DNA from: Vanilla planifolia
Lineage: Eukaryota; Streptophyta; Magnoliopsida; Asparagales; Orchidaceae
Direction: 5' to 3'
DNA: 64,000 nt
Assembly (NCBI GenBank): GCA_023846275.1
Contig: CM043874.1
Span: forward strand, 28,431,630-28,495,629
Below, in pieces: positions 35,302 to 49,470 of this stretch. A model generated the notes under the pieces. It had not been told where the DNA came from. It was given only the letters and a program-made list of their open reading frames with translations, and ran no database searches. The position numbers and the translations under genes were made by a program. How positions within the stretch are numbered: position 1 is the stretch's first letter; each line of letters begins with the position of its first letter.

Positions 35302-37544
35302 TGAAGTAAAATGAGTATTTGAATCCCACAAGAGGGGGTGAATTCTTGGTTTTAAAATAATTTTTATTAAGTTTTTATTGTATTTTTTAAATTTTTTTTA
35401 TAAAAATAATTTTATCTTTATAGAAAACCTTGATTTCGTATGTATTAATTTATATTTTTATGATAAAAAAATGAAAGTAAAAATTAAAATAATACATTAA
35501 AATTTTTAGATATTTTGGTTCAAACTAAAATCTATGTTTATCCTCAACCAATGTTGAGACAAACACTACTACTAAAAGATTTATAACTTAAGATTTTTTC
35601 TTATGATTCATCTCTAACCTGTTAGCTTTTATAGGTTGAACTATAAAGTAAGATTTTGTGAGCTCAATCCTAACTTGATTTTTTTATGAGGTTAAACCAA
35701 ACTTAGGCTTTTACAAATATTAGGCCACTCAACCAAAAAGAAAAAACATATAATAAGAAGAAAAAATTTTGATGAATTTGTACATACTTCTATGCTTATT
35801 GATTAATGGAATAAGACACAACTAGCTCATCATTACAAAGAGAAGTGAGAAATTGAAAGCTTGTAATAGTTGAAAGAATTTGATAATTTGAGAAGAACTA
35901 AGTCATAGTTATTCCAAGGAGATTTTATAAAAATAGAACACTACACATAATTTTATTGATATCTTAAAGAATGATTCATTTTCATTTGTCATTTCATAAA
36001 TAAGGGTTAGTTTTATATAATTGTTTTTTATCATAGCTATTAGAAAGTTAAGAAAGCACTATTTAAAAAGCTATTACCAAATAGTTTAAAAAGCTTTTCC
36101 AAACAGATTAAAATATTTCTTCCAAAATAGTTAACACAATAGCTCAAAAAATGGCTATTGAGTTAGCCATTAAGTGGAATCGACAGTCATGCTTAGGTTC
36201 AATCAGAGACGTTCTAGATCATGAGATTAAGGGCTTTAAATGTAGATGATTTATAGGTGGTTGAATCAAGATAGATTAGATTTAGGCCATGCGATCATGT
36301 CACTTAAGTTTTGGATCATTCAACTAATCAACATAGAAGTAGGAGTGATCTCAATTATAAGATTAAAAATGGAGAAATATGAGCCATCAGATTTAAGGAT
36401 AGATATTTAAAAGATGAAAATAATAGAGATTGGTTTATTGAATTAGATGTGATCTTGCTCATCTGATTAGAGCACTAAAAAGGCTTAAAGGTGAGGGAAA
36501 CCTTAGCCATCCTATCAACTATCAAATAGTAGGAAATTCTTGCAAGGCATGGTAGTGCTGGACTAGGAAAAGCATTTATTCCTATGCTACACATGGCAAA
36601 AACATTTTTCACTTTATAAAAACTTGCACGGGTGTATAATGAGAGCAAATTTGGGGTTGGCTCCCCCTTGTGCTCTTGGGATTTAATCACTTGGGTGCAC
36701 TCATATGCATACAAGTTAAATCATAGTTATGGCTTTGACCCAACCTATTCATATACTTGATTTGAGTTCAATCTAGCTTGATCCCTTGCCTTATCCTAGT
36801 CAGGTTCAAGAACTCACCCTGACTAAATTTGTGCTTAACTCGATTTGGATCTAATTATCTGCTGGCCCAAGGCTTTTAGGCCTGCTTAGGCTTGGTCAGC
36901 CTAAGTGCTTTGTACTTGGGCCATGCTTGGGATGTGGCTTAAATGTTTCTTTACTTAAAAAATTTAGAAAAATTGATTTTGTAATTTATCCAAAATTTAA
37001 TAATTGACATGAAATTTGACAAAAAGACATTATGTAATTTTAATAAGAAAATGGATTAAGTGAAAAATATAATCCTATAAGGTTTCTAAATTAAAAAAAA
37101 TGAACAAATTGGATGATTAAATTAGGATTTGAAAGTGAGATGAATGAAGGTGTGTCTTATAATCAATAAACAAATATTCTATCATAGCAATGAAAGAAAA
37201 TCTTTTCAAATTTAATGTGCATATTTTCAAACCTTAAAACTTATTAAAGACTCTAGGGTACTTTGAAATCACTAATTCATCATTTTTAAAGATATATGGC
37301 TTATTCTTTAAAATTAAACTAGAATCACACTAAAAAAGAAAACTTTTTCAAAGTTGATGTACATGTCTTCAATCTTTGAAGCTTGTTGAATACTCCAATG
37401 TAATTTGAAAACGACTAATTCACCATCTTTAATGGTTCATGGCTTATTTTTTAAAACTAAACCTAATTCACATAAATCGAGCCTATTAGAACAAAGTGTT
37501 AAACATATATGGCTTGACTCATCAAAGATAAGGATGGCCTAATA
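35302..37544 (-). repeat. Left (3') LTR of copia element
   Basis: Aligns along its length with 42635-44629; for example AGAGGGGGTGAATTCTTGG at 35331 against AGAGGGGTGAATTATGGGC at 42664, and CTTGACTCATCAAAGATAAGG at 37513 against CTTGACTCATCAAACACAAGG at 44597. The right end is placed at CTAATA by comparison with CTAACA at 44624. It is about 250 bp longer than its partner. Confidence 0.85.
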
Positions 37545-40500
37545 ATCTTCTTATTTTGATGATATAAGATATAAATATTTAGATAAAAATATAACAAGTA
37601 CAAAACATGCATTACTATGGTAAGTGGTATTAAAAATGAAAATTTTGTATTCCTCACATCACGCCCCCCTTTCTTTATGCTCCCCCTCACTTATCTAAAT
37701 CATGATCATTCTCTTCCTTTATCACCATAAAAAATATGTAATTTTTATTACACCTAATTGTTTCCTTATGACTTGAAATTATTTAGTTGAAGGGATTTAA
37801 TAAATATGTTAACTTTTATAAGAACATATTCAAATTCTATTAAGCCTTTAGCTACTTAACACTAATAAAATGATATCTTACATCTATATGCTTGGTTATA
37901 GAATGATGAACTTTGTTCTTTGCTAAGCCCGAGGTACTAGTATTATTAACTCTAATGAGAATATGTGAGAGATCGAAACCATAATCTTTAAGTTGTTGTC
38001 TTAACCCTAACACTTGGATAACACAACTTTTGGCCGTTACATACTCGACTTTTGTGGTTGATAGGGCTGTACAATTTTGACTTCTTGCTTAACCATGAAA
38101 TTAGATATTTGCTTAGTAATTAACACGCATTGAAGGTTTTTTTCCTTATTTATCTAAAAACTTGCAAAGTCTGAATCTATATAACCTATAAGATCACATA
38201 AAAGAGTATTTCTAGGAACCAAAAACTTAAGTTCATTATACCTTTTAAATATTTGAAGATTTATTTAACCATCTTTAGATGGATTTACTTAATATTTGAT
38301 TGAAATATAGCACATAAGTCAACACTAAATAAGATGTTTGGTCTACTATTCGTGAGATATAATAAGGACCTAATAAGACCTCTATAAATGTTTTGATCAA
38401 TAGGTTTTCTAATTTTGTCTAAATATAAATAAAGTAATTGATTCATTATCTTCTAATGTTTTATATTTTCATACCCAAATTTTCTAAATAATTTCTTTAA
38501 ATACTTAGTTTGTGAAATAAAAATCAAATCTTTTAGTTGCCTAATTTATATTCCTAGGAATAAATTCATCTCAGTCATCATACTCATCTAAAACTCCCTT
38601 GTCATTATGTAACTAAATTATGTACACATATTTTCTTTTATGCTTCCAAAATGTTTGTCATTAACATGAGCTTGTACAAGCAACAAATGATCATTTACAG
38701 ATTCTAGAAATAGTGTGGTATCCATGTTTTCTTTCTTAAAATCATTATAAACTAGATAATTACTCAATCTATGATACCATGCATAGGAGCTTGCTTAAGG
38801 CTATAAAGTGCCTTCTTAAGCTTACATACATAATCACCATGTGCATAGTTTTCAAAACCTAAGAGTTATTCCACATACATTTCTTCTATTATCTCATTTA
38901 AAAAAACACTTTTAATGTCCATTTGAAATAATCTAAAATTCTTATGACATGAATATGCTAAGAGAAGTCTAATGGACTCTAATCTTACTACTAGTGTAGA
39001 TGACTCCACAAAATCTATACCTTCAACTTGGTTCAAACCCTCAACAAGTCTAACTTTGTTTCTAATGATGACTCCATCTTCATCTAATTTGTTTCTGAAT
39101 ACCTATTTGGTTCCAATTATTTGTTGATCATTGGGCTTAGCAACTAGTTCCCACACTTGGTTTCTCTTAAATTTATCTAGCTCTTCATTTATTATTTAAA
39201 TCTAATAGTTATCTTTAAGGGTATCTTCTATAAATATTAGTTTTATGAAATATTCAAATGTATCATGATCAATTTCTATTATAGATACTCTAATATTATC
39301 TCCTTGATTAACTTCTTCTATTATTACTTTTCTTTGAATGTGAGTCTTGATACTTTCAATCTTTAGATAATTGATAACTAATCTCTTTTTCTTTTACTTT
39401 ACTTTCTCTTTTACCTTCATCCTTATTCAAGTCCAAGCTCTTCAAAGACAATCTCTTTATCTAAATCTTTAATATTTATCTTTTGAATAGAATCATCAAT
39501 TACTACATGTATGTTTCTTCTATCTTTTGAGTATCTATGTTGTAAACTATATGAGCTTTTCTAAAAGAAGAGTATCCTAAGAAAATTTCATTTCTTACTT
39601 TTTCATCAAACTTGTTCAAGTTAGCCCTTTTATTATTAAGAGTGATACATTTATACCAAAAAATATAAAAGTAGTTAACATTCAATCTTTTATTTTTAAA
39701 TAACTCATAAGAAATTTTCATAACTATTAGCATTAAATTAATTCTATTTATTAAATAACAAGTAGTGCTAATTGTGTCAGCTCAAAAATACTTTGGTAGA
39801 TTGTATTCGGCCAACATAGTTTTACTCATCTCTATCAAGGCCCTATTCTTTCTTTCTATAATCTTATTTAGTTAAGGTGTATAAAGACATGTAAATTGAT
39901 GTCTTATTCTCTTTCCTTTGTAATAATCATGGAAATCCTCTTTCTTAAATTCACTACCCTTATCACTTTAACATAAATTAATTTGAGATTGGTTTGTCTT
40001 TCTATCTCTCTTGAAAAATTAATTTTCAAATGTCTCATGTTTACTCCAAATATATCACCCAAGTATATCTAAAAAAATCACAACAATCACAAATTCATTT
40101 TTCTTTGGTCCTAAACTCAAGTTTTGTGTGGGTCCAAAAAGGTCTAAATAAATTATCTCTAAAGGTTTACTAGTAGTTAAATCCTTTTTAGGTTTTAAGA
40201 AAGAATTAACTTGTTTTTCTTCTTGGCATGATTCACATATTTTCCAACAGCCTTCTATACCATATATTGTTCTCACTTCAATGTGTAACAAGGCATTCTA
40301 TTCCACTGGCTAATAACCAACTTCTAATTGATCAAACTTAATCACATATGTGTCATCTTTTTTTACCAAGTAATTATATTTATTTTTCTTTTAATATTTT
40401 GCAACATTGATTATCAAAATTTATAAAATATCTATTATCATATAATTTTCTAAGACTAATTAAATTAAACTTTAATCCATCAACATAAAAAATATTTGAA

Positions 40501-40600
40501 AGTATAAAATTAGGTGTGTCTATTACAATTATCTTCTTCTTATAGTTATCTCCTAGTTTGCTCATCTATTTGAATCATGTTCTATTAATATAAACTTTGA
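37545..40600 (-). pseudogene. Copia pol remnant: RNase H, RT, integrase, protease
   Basis: Read on the minus strand, so the order runs from high to low coordinates. Protease-side block NIFYVDGLKFNLISL is near 40450-40500. The integrase zinc and core start (CESCQEEKQ, LEIIYLDLFGPT) lies near 40120-40235. The integrase C-terminal block EIFLGYSSFRKAHIVYN is near 39525-39590. RT blocks QMDIKSVFLN and KLKKALYSLKQAP lie near 38900-38930 and 38795-38835. RNase H blocks GYIDSDFAS and KHIDVRYHFI are near 38165-38195 and 37875-37905. All are standard copia motifs. Broken in many places. Confidence 0.88.
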
Positions 40601-42621
40601 TCAGTCTCTAGTCATGTCTTGAGCATCTACTATCAATCAACTAAGAGTTAGATCTTAATTTTTTTTCTCTATGTATTAATGCATAAATTATAAAATTTTA
40701 ACTTAGTAATCATAAACTGTAACTTTTATTTACCAAATTTTTATACTTGTGCACATAATTGCTAAGTATATTATTTATAACTTATGCATGCCTCAAATAC
40801 ATTGTATCTCCACACCATGATGATGGAGACAACTTATATTAAATTTTCTATTCTCTAACTTTTGAAACCCAAGCAAGTTTAGGTAGAGCAAAATATTTAC
40901 TACAAAAGTATTCATAATATCATTCTTAATTACTTATTTGAAATAAGGTTTTGAACTAGAAATATTTTTCCTAAGTTGATAATCCTTGATGGCATGTCAT
41001 TTTATACAATAATAAAAGCATGTAATATTATGTTATGCGAATGTTTAAAAGAAGATATATATTTAAGCTTAGAAAAATAAACTCCATGAGAAGCATTAGA
41101 AATTTTTGCATGTTAAAGAAAATAAATTTTTATTTTTGAATTGTTTAATTTCTTTTTTTAAAATTGTATTATCAATAATAATGGAAGCTTTCTCATCTCA
41201 AATTTGAAGTATTACTATTTTCTTTTTCTCTTCTTCTTTCATAAAACAATCTAGAAGATAGAGTTTTTTCCTTTGTAAAACTTTTTCAACTTTTTATGTG
41301 TAGACATTATATAAGTTAAAATATTAAGATCTTATATGTAATTAATTTGAAGAACTTTATGAGGCCAAGAATTTGCCTCATTCTCTTCTACTTCATTAGA
41401 TGGGCTTGATTCATCATCTTTTGTCATGAAGCATATCATTTATTCATCCTCCCTACTTGAAGTTGTTGAGTTTGAATCTTTCAAAGTACTCCAAGTAGGT
41501 TGAAAATTTTTGTTCTTCTTCATTCTCTTCTTTTTCTCTTCTTTTCGTTTAGTGTCTAAGTTGTTGACAATGTAGTCTAATATCACAAATTTTCCACAGT
41601 CATAGCATCTTCAGGCCTTTATCATCTCTCTTATTTTCTTCTTTTGCTAATTCAAATTTAAAAAACTTTTTTCCATATTTTTAGCTAAAGCTTTAACATA
41701 AAAATTTACCTCATCCTCCAAATCCATAGAAGAGATGGATGCCACATCTGAATCATCTTTACTTTTCTTTGAGTGCCAATGGTTCCTTTTCCTTATTGCA
41801 TGCTTTGGCTTACTTATGAAGCCTCGTCTTCAACTCTTCTATTCAACTCAATCTTGGCCATCAATAATTCTCCAAGTAACTCATTCAATTTGAACTTGTT
41901 CATGTCTTTGGTTGTCGTTATTATAGTGACAAAAGGATCATAATCCTTGATTAGAATACTTAGCATTTTTCATACAAGATCTATATTAGAAAGATCTTTT
42001 CCAAGATTTACTAATCTATTAGTAATATTAGTAAATCACATAAACATCTTCTTTATAGCTTCTCTAGATTCTATTCTAAATAGCTAATAATCATGTGTAA
42101 GAAGATTTATCTTTATTTCTTTAACTTGAAAAGTGCTTTCATAAGTTACTTCTAGCTTCTTTCAAACTTCATGTGTGGTACACAAATTCATAAGTTGATT
42201 ACGTTCACTTAGAGATATGTCATAACGAAGATAGTTGAGTGCTCTAGCATTTATGCATAAAAGTTTAAGTAAATCACCCGATTTGGTGAGCACTTTCTAA
42301 AGTTTTAATTCAATTGATTAGATAAAAATTCTAAGTTTATTTTTCTAATATAAATAAAATTCATCCTTAAATAATGGTGGACATAGTGAAGAATTTCTTT
42401 TATCTAGTGTTGCATAATATCAATCATGGGTGAAGACATTAAAAATTTAATTTAAGAAGCAAATTAACAAACACACATTTTGAAAAATACACAAACATGA
42501 TAAGATAGAAATTATAATTAATATGCAACCAAAATAATAATAAAGTAAACATTAAAAAATAATTAATACAAACATGATAGATCATCCAAGTGATTTGACA
42601 CATTTGTTTATAGAGAGCCCA
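40601..42621 (-). pseudogene. Copia gag remnant
   Basis: The region between protease and the primer-binding site, where copia gag lies. A knuckle-like CYDCGKF occurs near 41590-41610 on the minus strand, and Lys-rich text surrounds it. The remainder is diverged but its length suits a copia gag of a long-LTR lineage. Gag forms the virus-like particle in active members. Broken in many places. Confidence 0.65.
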
Positions 42622-42634
42622 CTCTAATACCAAT
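42622..42634 (-). other. Primer-binding site of copia element
   Basis: The minus strand reads ATTGGTATTAGAG, one or two bases after the LTR end (CA). It matches the common plant TGGTATCAGAGC site complementary to initiator tRNA-Met, with one C-to-T difference. Confidence 0.88.
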
Positions 42635-44629
42635 TGAAATAAAAATGAGTGTGTGAATCCAAAAAGAGGGGTGAATTATGGGCTTTAAAATAATTTTTAC
42701 TAATTGTTTTATAACATTTATTTTTTAAATATTTTTTATAAAAATAATTTTATATTTATAAAAAATTTTGATTTTACATATATTACTATATCATTTTTAT
42801 GATAAAAATTGAAAATAAAAATTAAATTGATACACAAAAATTTTTAGGTGATTCGTCACAAAATAACACCTAAGCTTTTACAAGCTCAACCTCAACTTAC
42901 TTTTTTTATAAGATCAAACCAAACTTGAGCTTTCGCAAATGCTCGACTGCCCAACCCAAAAGAAAAAGAAAAATTTAGCAAGAAGAAAAAATTTGATTAA
43001 TTCATATAACTTCTCATGCTTATAAACTAATGGAACAAAAGATAACTAGGTCAAAATTATGAAGAGAAGTAAGAAATTAAAAGTTTAGAAGTACTAGGCT
43101 TAGGTGGAAGAATTTATCATTTTGAGAAGAACTAAACCCTTAGTTGCAGCTAAGAGATCTTAAGCCACTAGATTATTTTGATGTATTTTATTGAGATCTC
43201 AAAGATCAATTTACATTCATTAGTTATTTCATGAATAAGGATTAGGTTTATTTTAAAATATTTTGATCATAGCCATTACAAAGTCAGGAAAAGATTATTT
43301 GAAAATCTGTTACCAAATAATTTAAAAAATGTTTTTAAATAAGTTAAAATATTTCTTCAAAAATAGATAATGCAATGGCTCAAATAACAACTAATGATTA
43401 GATATTAGATGGGATTGATCAGCACTATTGGATTTAATCAGAGATTTTTTGAATCATCAAATCAAAGGTTATAAAAGTGGATGAGTTATGAATGGTTAGA
43501 TCAAGACAGATTAAGTCTAGGCCATTCGATCAAGTCAAATGTGCTTTGGATTGTTTGATTAATCAATGGTAATGATGAAAATGATATCACTTATGGGATT
43601 CAAAATGGAGAGATCTAGGCCATCCAATTCAAGGATAGATATTTCCAAAGACAAAAATAGCAAATGTCATTCGATTAAGTTGGACATGATCTTGCTCGTT
43701 CGATCAAAGCACAGAACAAAGACGAGTGAAACCTCAGTCATCCAATCAATGATCGAATGGAAGAAAATTCTCTTAAGGCATAGAGGTGTTGGACTAAGAA
43801 AAGCATTTATCGCCATGCTAGAGGAAAAAAAAAGTTTTACACTTTATAATAACTTGTGTGGGTGAATAATACAAATCTATTTGGGGCTAGACCCCTCTTA
43901 TGTGCTTGGGATTTCATCACTTGGGTGCACTTGTATGCATACAAGTTGAGTCATGGTTATGAGTTTGACCTAACCCATTTGCATATTGAATTCGAGTTCA
44001 GCCCAGCTCGATCCTTTGCCTTTCCTCAATCAGGTTCAAGAATGCACTTTGACCAAATTTGACCCTAACCTAATTTAGTTCAGGCTAGTCTACTAACCCA
44101 AAGCTTTCAAGCCTGCTTAAGCTTGGTCAACCCGAATGCTTTGTACTTGGGCCATGCTTGAAGTGTAGCTTATATTTTTTTAACTAAGAAAATTTAACAA
44201 AATTAATTTTTTTAGTTTATCTAAAATTTAATCATTGATATGAAAATTGACAGAGATATATTATATGGATTTAATCAGAAAAGGATAGAGTGTAAAATAA
44301 AATCTTATAAGTTTCTAAAATTAAGAAAAAAATGAACAAATCAAATGTTTAAATTATGATTTGAAAGTAAGATGAATGGAGATAAGACTTATAATCATCA
44401 TGCTAATATTCTATTTCATAACAAAGAACAAAACTCTTTTCAAAGCTAATGTACATGTCTTTAATCCTTGAAACTTATTGAACACTCTATGGTGTTTTGA
44501 AGATTATTAATTAACTTTCTTCAAAAGTGCATAGCTTGTTCTTTAAAACTAATCTTGATTCACACTAAATAAGCTAAAAAAATGTTAAGCATTATGTCTT
44601 GACTCATCAAACACAAGGGTGATCTAACA
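42635..44629 (-). repeat. Right (5') LTR of copia element
   Basis: Partner of 35302-37544. Starts at TGAAATAAAAATGAG beside the primer-binding site and ends at CTAACA. The gypsy body resumes at 44630 with CTTTGAGCATATATAGTGAA, alignable with 57544 in body 2. Confidence 0.88.
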
Positions 44630-46934
44630 CTTTGAGCATATATAGTGAATCTCATACTAGCATCTCACTCCTCTTAATTATTCCATAACACCTTCACCAT
44701 ATGTAAGCTTCTATTACTTAACTCTGTAATACTAAACCTAAAAATATGAACTAGAAACTCTTAATAAGAAACATCTTATTGTGTAATTAAAGATCTTTAG
44801 GCTCTTCTTAAAGAATATGTTAAAGATCTTGGATGCATTTCCTTAGATTAAATACATTAAATATATCATGTATCCTAACTAAACTATTTGGCAACTAGAG
44901 TTGGTATGCCACTGACTCAAGTTTCTCTATAATCTTGTATTACCAAAATAGCTTAGCCTCAACTTAGACGCTTTCCCATACCTAAATAATCATCACACAT
45001 GATGAACTTTAAAAAATACTTGATTTCTAATCTTGAAACTTTCTTGTCTCTACTTACTATAAAAGTATTTCTTTTGTTAGTCTTGTACTACAAATAGTCT
45101 CTTAAACAATCTACAAACTTTTTAAGTATTCAATTTAATAATATGGTGTCAGAATTCTCCTAGACTCTTCCTTAGCCCAACCCAAGGGAAGTCTAAAATG
45201 TTTTCCAATAGTAGACTACTAGCTGTCATTAAAAGAAAACTCTATCAGTGATAACCATCTATATCAATCTTAGGAGTAGTATTATACACTAAGCATCATT
45301 AAATCTTCCAAGGTCTATTCTTTTTTATTAACCATCTATTCAAGGATAATAAGTTATCCAAACCAATGAGTTGCACTTAATGCCTAATGTGGATGCCTCC
45401 AAAACTAAGATGTGAATTTAATAACCTCAATATCAAATAATCCCTATATGTACACCATGTAGATGAACAATTTGTTGTACATACAGTCTTGCCAATTTTG
45501 TCACTGAATTTATCTTTTGGTTTTATAGCAAGCAAATGTCTAGTTTAGAGAATTTGTCCATTGTTACTCAAATTATATCATATCTTTGTATGGGCCTTGG
45601 CAAGTTTGAGACAAATTCCACTGTAACTTCATCTCATTTTCACTCTAATGTGACAAAATTTTATTATAATTCATTAGGATTTTGATATTTTGTTTAACTT
45701 TGTAATAAATTAAACACCTCTGAACAAAGTAAATCACATCCTTCTTTAAACCATTCCATTAAAACATGGTCTTAAGTTTCTTATCATTTTGGCTTCCCAA
45801 GGTTGAGTCACTAAACTAGCTATAATGAACTCTCAATAGGCTAGCTCTTAACACCTATTGCTAAGAAGAGCACCACATACAATAATAGGACAAAATATTA
45901 TCCTTAAAAATGAAGCCCTTAGATTCACCTTATTGTAATCTGCTAAGAACCTTTTAAATCTCAAGATCCTTCGACTAAAATGTACTAAACTCATCTAACT
46001 AATTAGCCTAGATAATAAAAGTACTAAGTCATACTTTTAAAGACAATTCTATTAATTGATTCTAAACTCTATTAATATCAACCATAGCCTCCCTCTTTGA
46101 TCTCTTCATAAGAATAGATCTCAAAGCTACAACTCTTTTTAATTGACTTGGTAGCCCACCAACAAGTCACAATACCATCTAAATTAGGAAAACACTTGTT
46201 GTCCCTATAAAGAAGGCCTAAGTCCATATATAAAAAGCATGCATTGCACTCCTCTCAAGTCATTAGTTCCAATGAATATGCCATGAGATAAGTTAAACTA
46301 GAATCATAATCTAGTATAATCATTTGTCTTTGCCTCAAATCTTTAACCTCTCTATAGATTTGAGGCTTAGTCATCTATGGCACAAAGCTACCACAAATTA
46401 CCTCCATAAAATCTCGCTAAACAAGACATCCAAAACATTGTATGGTGCTAGTCATGCCACTAAATGGATCCTCACCATCAAGAATGAAGGCTAACAGTGC
46501 AACCATTGTCTTGGTTGGGCACCCTAATGTGTTAAACAATTATATGAGTGTTAGCTTATTGTCTACCACTACTAGATCTATCAAACTAGAAATGACCAAT
46601 GGTCTCAACTGCATAAAAGCCTCTAAGAATGGGTCTACTCTAAGCACATAAGTTGAAACTATGGTGTCACAACCCTTGCTTGACTAAACTTTAGCTCTCC
46701 ATGGACCTAGCCTTTTTCCAATGTGTCCCTCAAGGTAGCATTTAGGGTCTTAACCATCTTTGTAAGGAGGAATTTACCACACTTCATTACAAAAAGTACG
46801 AACTAGAACAATTATTAACTCATTTATAAAATCATATGTCAAAATTCTCCCCAACTTAATAAAGAGGAGCTTAGCTTTCTTAGGGATGCCTTAGCTTTAT
46901 CTTATGCCACAAGAACCTAGGCTAATCTATGCTA
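44630..46934 (-). pseudogene. Gypsy array body 1: integrase-like and gag-like parts
   Basis: Right-hand part of body 1; its other end is 35249-35301, across the copia insertion. On the minus strand an integrase zinc-binding block is near 45690-45760 (GLKKDVIYFVQRCL), and integrase core text surrounds 45320-45480. Gag-like text is near 46080-46900. It aligns throughout with body 2 (57550-59900). The parts recognised are gag and integrase, in a body only about 2.4 kb long. Broken in many places. Confidence 0.75.
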
Positions 46935-46947
46935 GCTCTAATACCAA
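46935..46947 (-). other. Primer-binding site of gypsy body 1
   Basis: The minus strand reads TTGGTATTAGAGC three bases after the end of LTR B, a decayed initiator tRNA-Met site. Its presence fixes the orientation of body 1 and marks LTR B as its 5' LTR. Confidence 0.85.
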
Positions 46948-47259
46948 CTCTATTACACAACCATTTTAGCAGCATTTGATTTAATCTTCAAGTGTAACCC
47001 AAGCAGTGCACTAGTAATTGCATTGGCAAACCACCTTTCACACCTCGGGTTTGACATCAAATAGGGAGTTACAATCCCCAAATTTGATCATCATGCTCTT
47101 AGAATGTCACCTAAAATGAATGATGTCCATGCACCAATTGGTCATTCAGTTGACTTACAAGCTTGTTCACTATAAGTTAGGTAACTTGCCAATGTACATT
47201 AACATGTACATAGAAGAAAAGAGAACCTAATAACCTATGATAAAGCATACCTATAGCAT

Positions 47260-47401
<142 letters not shown>

Positions 47402-48715
47402 TATCATGTAGTCCATTTGCTAAGTACAATATAGTATATCATATGTAAATGACATGAACTATGAATATAAAAGTTTAACATAAAATGTCTTATACAATCC
47501 AAGTAAAAAATATAAAGAATAATGTTATGCAAAAATGGAAAATTATAACTGTAATGCCATAATGGCTAAAGAAGTAATTTGTAATAAGTACTGAGTGTAA
47601 TGTAACCCACTCTAACTCCTATGTAGCTCATAACTCTATAAACCTACATAGGTTATAAATAAGAATGAGCCATGCTCATCAGTTAATCTACAAGTCATGA
47701 TAAATAAATATAATCATGTAGCAATAAATATATCCATTAGAGTATAATCATAAATGTCATATCACTTGAGATGTCTCAACATACCAAGCTAATCCAATCC
47801 AATGCATGGAGCCATAAGCATTTGCCTATCCAATACCCATCACAACCTCATAAGTCTATATGTAATCATTATCACATGTGTAACAAAGCAAATGCTTTCT
47901 AAACCACCAAAACATTAGCACTCCTTACAAGCCCATGAGGTCTTTGGCATTAAGTCTATAGCTCTTATCTCATCACATAACTTGTCACTCTCCCGAAGGA
48001 AAGTCCAATCACATGGGGCCACCCTATAGATTATACAAGTCCTTATCAACTATGTTACACTCTAACAAATGCTCCAGCAAATCCATGGTCCCCTGTGATG
48101 CCCTATAATGGTACTCAGTAATCCTAAAATCCTCAACACATGAATTAACAATCCTCACACTAAGGTTTTATGAATAACTTCGACCACCTTGTAATGCTCA
48201 AGGGCTCCAAACACTTGCATGGCACTCAACCACCATATTCTGGGCCTAATGGCAATTCTTCTATGATGACTTAAGCAATTAGACATGTAACCTTCATACA
48301 TAGTTGGAGTCTTACATCTGGTCTATTTGGCTTGCCTAACTCTAGCTAATACATCCAACAAATAAGGTCCACTACATTCTAATCCATGTCATCATCAATA
48401 TAGACTTTCTTATCTTATAGCATCCAACCATATGGTTTCATCATCCATTATCTTAGGTAATTTAGATATTTCCTATAACCTTAACCTAACCTACCATATG
48501 GGAAGTGAAAGAATGGGTGAATTGAAGGCAAGAGATAAGATAAGAGTTTTGAAGACAATTTGTACAAATAAAGATATTTTGATGTGTTGATGATGACAAA
48601 ATGATAGATTTTATTTTTTGGTCATCAAAAAGCAAAGAAGATGGTGAATTAGTTTGATTATCCTTCCTTCTTCTTTATTTAAATCTCTTAAGGACTCCTA
48701 GCTTGAAACATTAAA

Positions 48716-49470
48716 ATGATGAATCCCAGAGGCTTTGCCACTCCCAACAAATCATTTGTCGAAGTGTTGGGTGAGACTATAGATCAATCATCAATGAGAA
48801 CCTTTTTCAAACGTGAATTAGAGATCATCTTTGAAGAGGAAGAAATTCACAAAATTCCTATCACATTTAAATATGTTTTGAATGGTAAATTATCACATAG
48901 GTGATTGAACAACAAAAATACCTAATCAACTTTTAATAATTTTTTTAATAACATTCATGGTGGGATTTTTGATAATAGACAAATTATTATAGGATTTACC
49001 AAGGAGGAGGATTACTTATGAAGCCAACTTCATAGAGCTTAGAATATTGTAGATTTTCAAATGAGGGTTTTCAAAAGGCATCTTGATTTTCGCATAAACA
49101 TAAAACCAACTTTGGCACAAGTTTAGATTTCATAAGAACATCTCCTAATTCATTTCTTTAATAAGGCAACACTATACTCTATAACTTTGACAATTGGAAT
49201 GCCAACAAAAGTTGATGCTGCAAGGATGAAACTTATCCATCCAAATATTCCCAAGGCCCACATTGAAGTGCATTTAGTAAAATATTTTCTTAGCCAAAAT
49301 CAGATCCTAGAAAAGGTAGAAACACAAATGAATTTTGGTAAAAAGAAAACATCCAGTATAATAATATGTGCAATCACTATAAAGCTTCCAAAGATTTATC
49401 GCAATGGCTGGATTGAACTTAACCAAATTAGTTTGGGTGAACAAGACAACAAGGTAAATTGAAGTTTAAC
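48716..49470 (+). pseudogene. LINE copy 3 ORF1: DUF4283 domain (dead)
   Basis: Starts MNPRGFATPNKSFVEVLGET (48719 on), and KSFVEVLG is the typical opening of plant L1 ORF1. This frame is open to 48903. A second open stretch, 49187-49462, follows IHFFNKATLYSITL (about 49150-49190) and reads IGMPTKVDAARMKL with KAHIEVHLVK, the second half of DUF4283 (IG-P--VD--T, A---VEVDL). A stop and frame changes lie between. I see no clear zinc knuckle after it. ORF1 proteins bind the element's RNA in active L1s. Confidence 0.8.

Larger units (their letters stand above)
35302..44629 (-). mobile_element. Ty1/copia element with two LTRs, inserted in gypsy body 1
   Basis: A 9.3-kb copia element. Left LTR 35302-37544 and right LTR 42635-44629 start with TGAAGTAAAATGAGT and TGAAATAAAAATGAGT. 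A primer-binding site (minus sense ATTGGTATTAGAG) is at 42622-42634. Gag, protease, integrase, RT and RNase H are recognisable in copia order on the minus strand. The empty site is seen in gypsy body 2 (AAAATGGCTTTGGCC near 57535): the left flank reads AAATGGATTTA and the right flank CTTTGAGC. The 5-bp flanks ATTTA and CTTTG are a decayed target repeat. The LTRs differ visibly, so it is old, and it is broken in many places. Confidence 0.92.

Noticed and set aside
37660-37690. CGCCCCCC run as the copia polypurine tract
   Set aside because: LTR-to-LTR comparison ends the left LTR at 37544, more than 100 bp before this run; the purine-rich text at 37545-37560 (minus sense) fits better.
43566-44062. 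Overlapping plus-strand open frames of 99 and 68 codons
   Set aside because: They lie antisense within the right LTR of the copia element; the left LTR has the same text without matching frames.
46935-46947. tRNA gene fragment
   Set aside because: Only 13 bases match, at the exact place of a primer-binding site beside an LTR; no cloverleaf around it.
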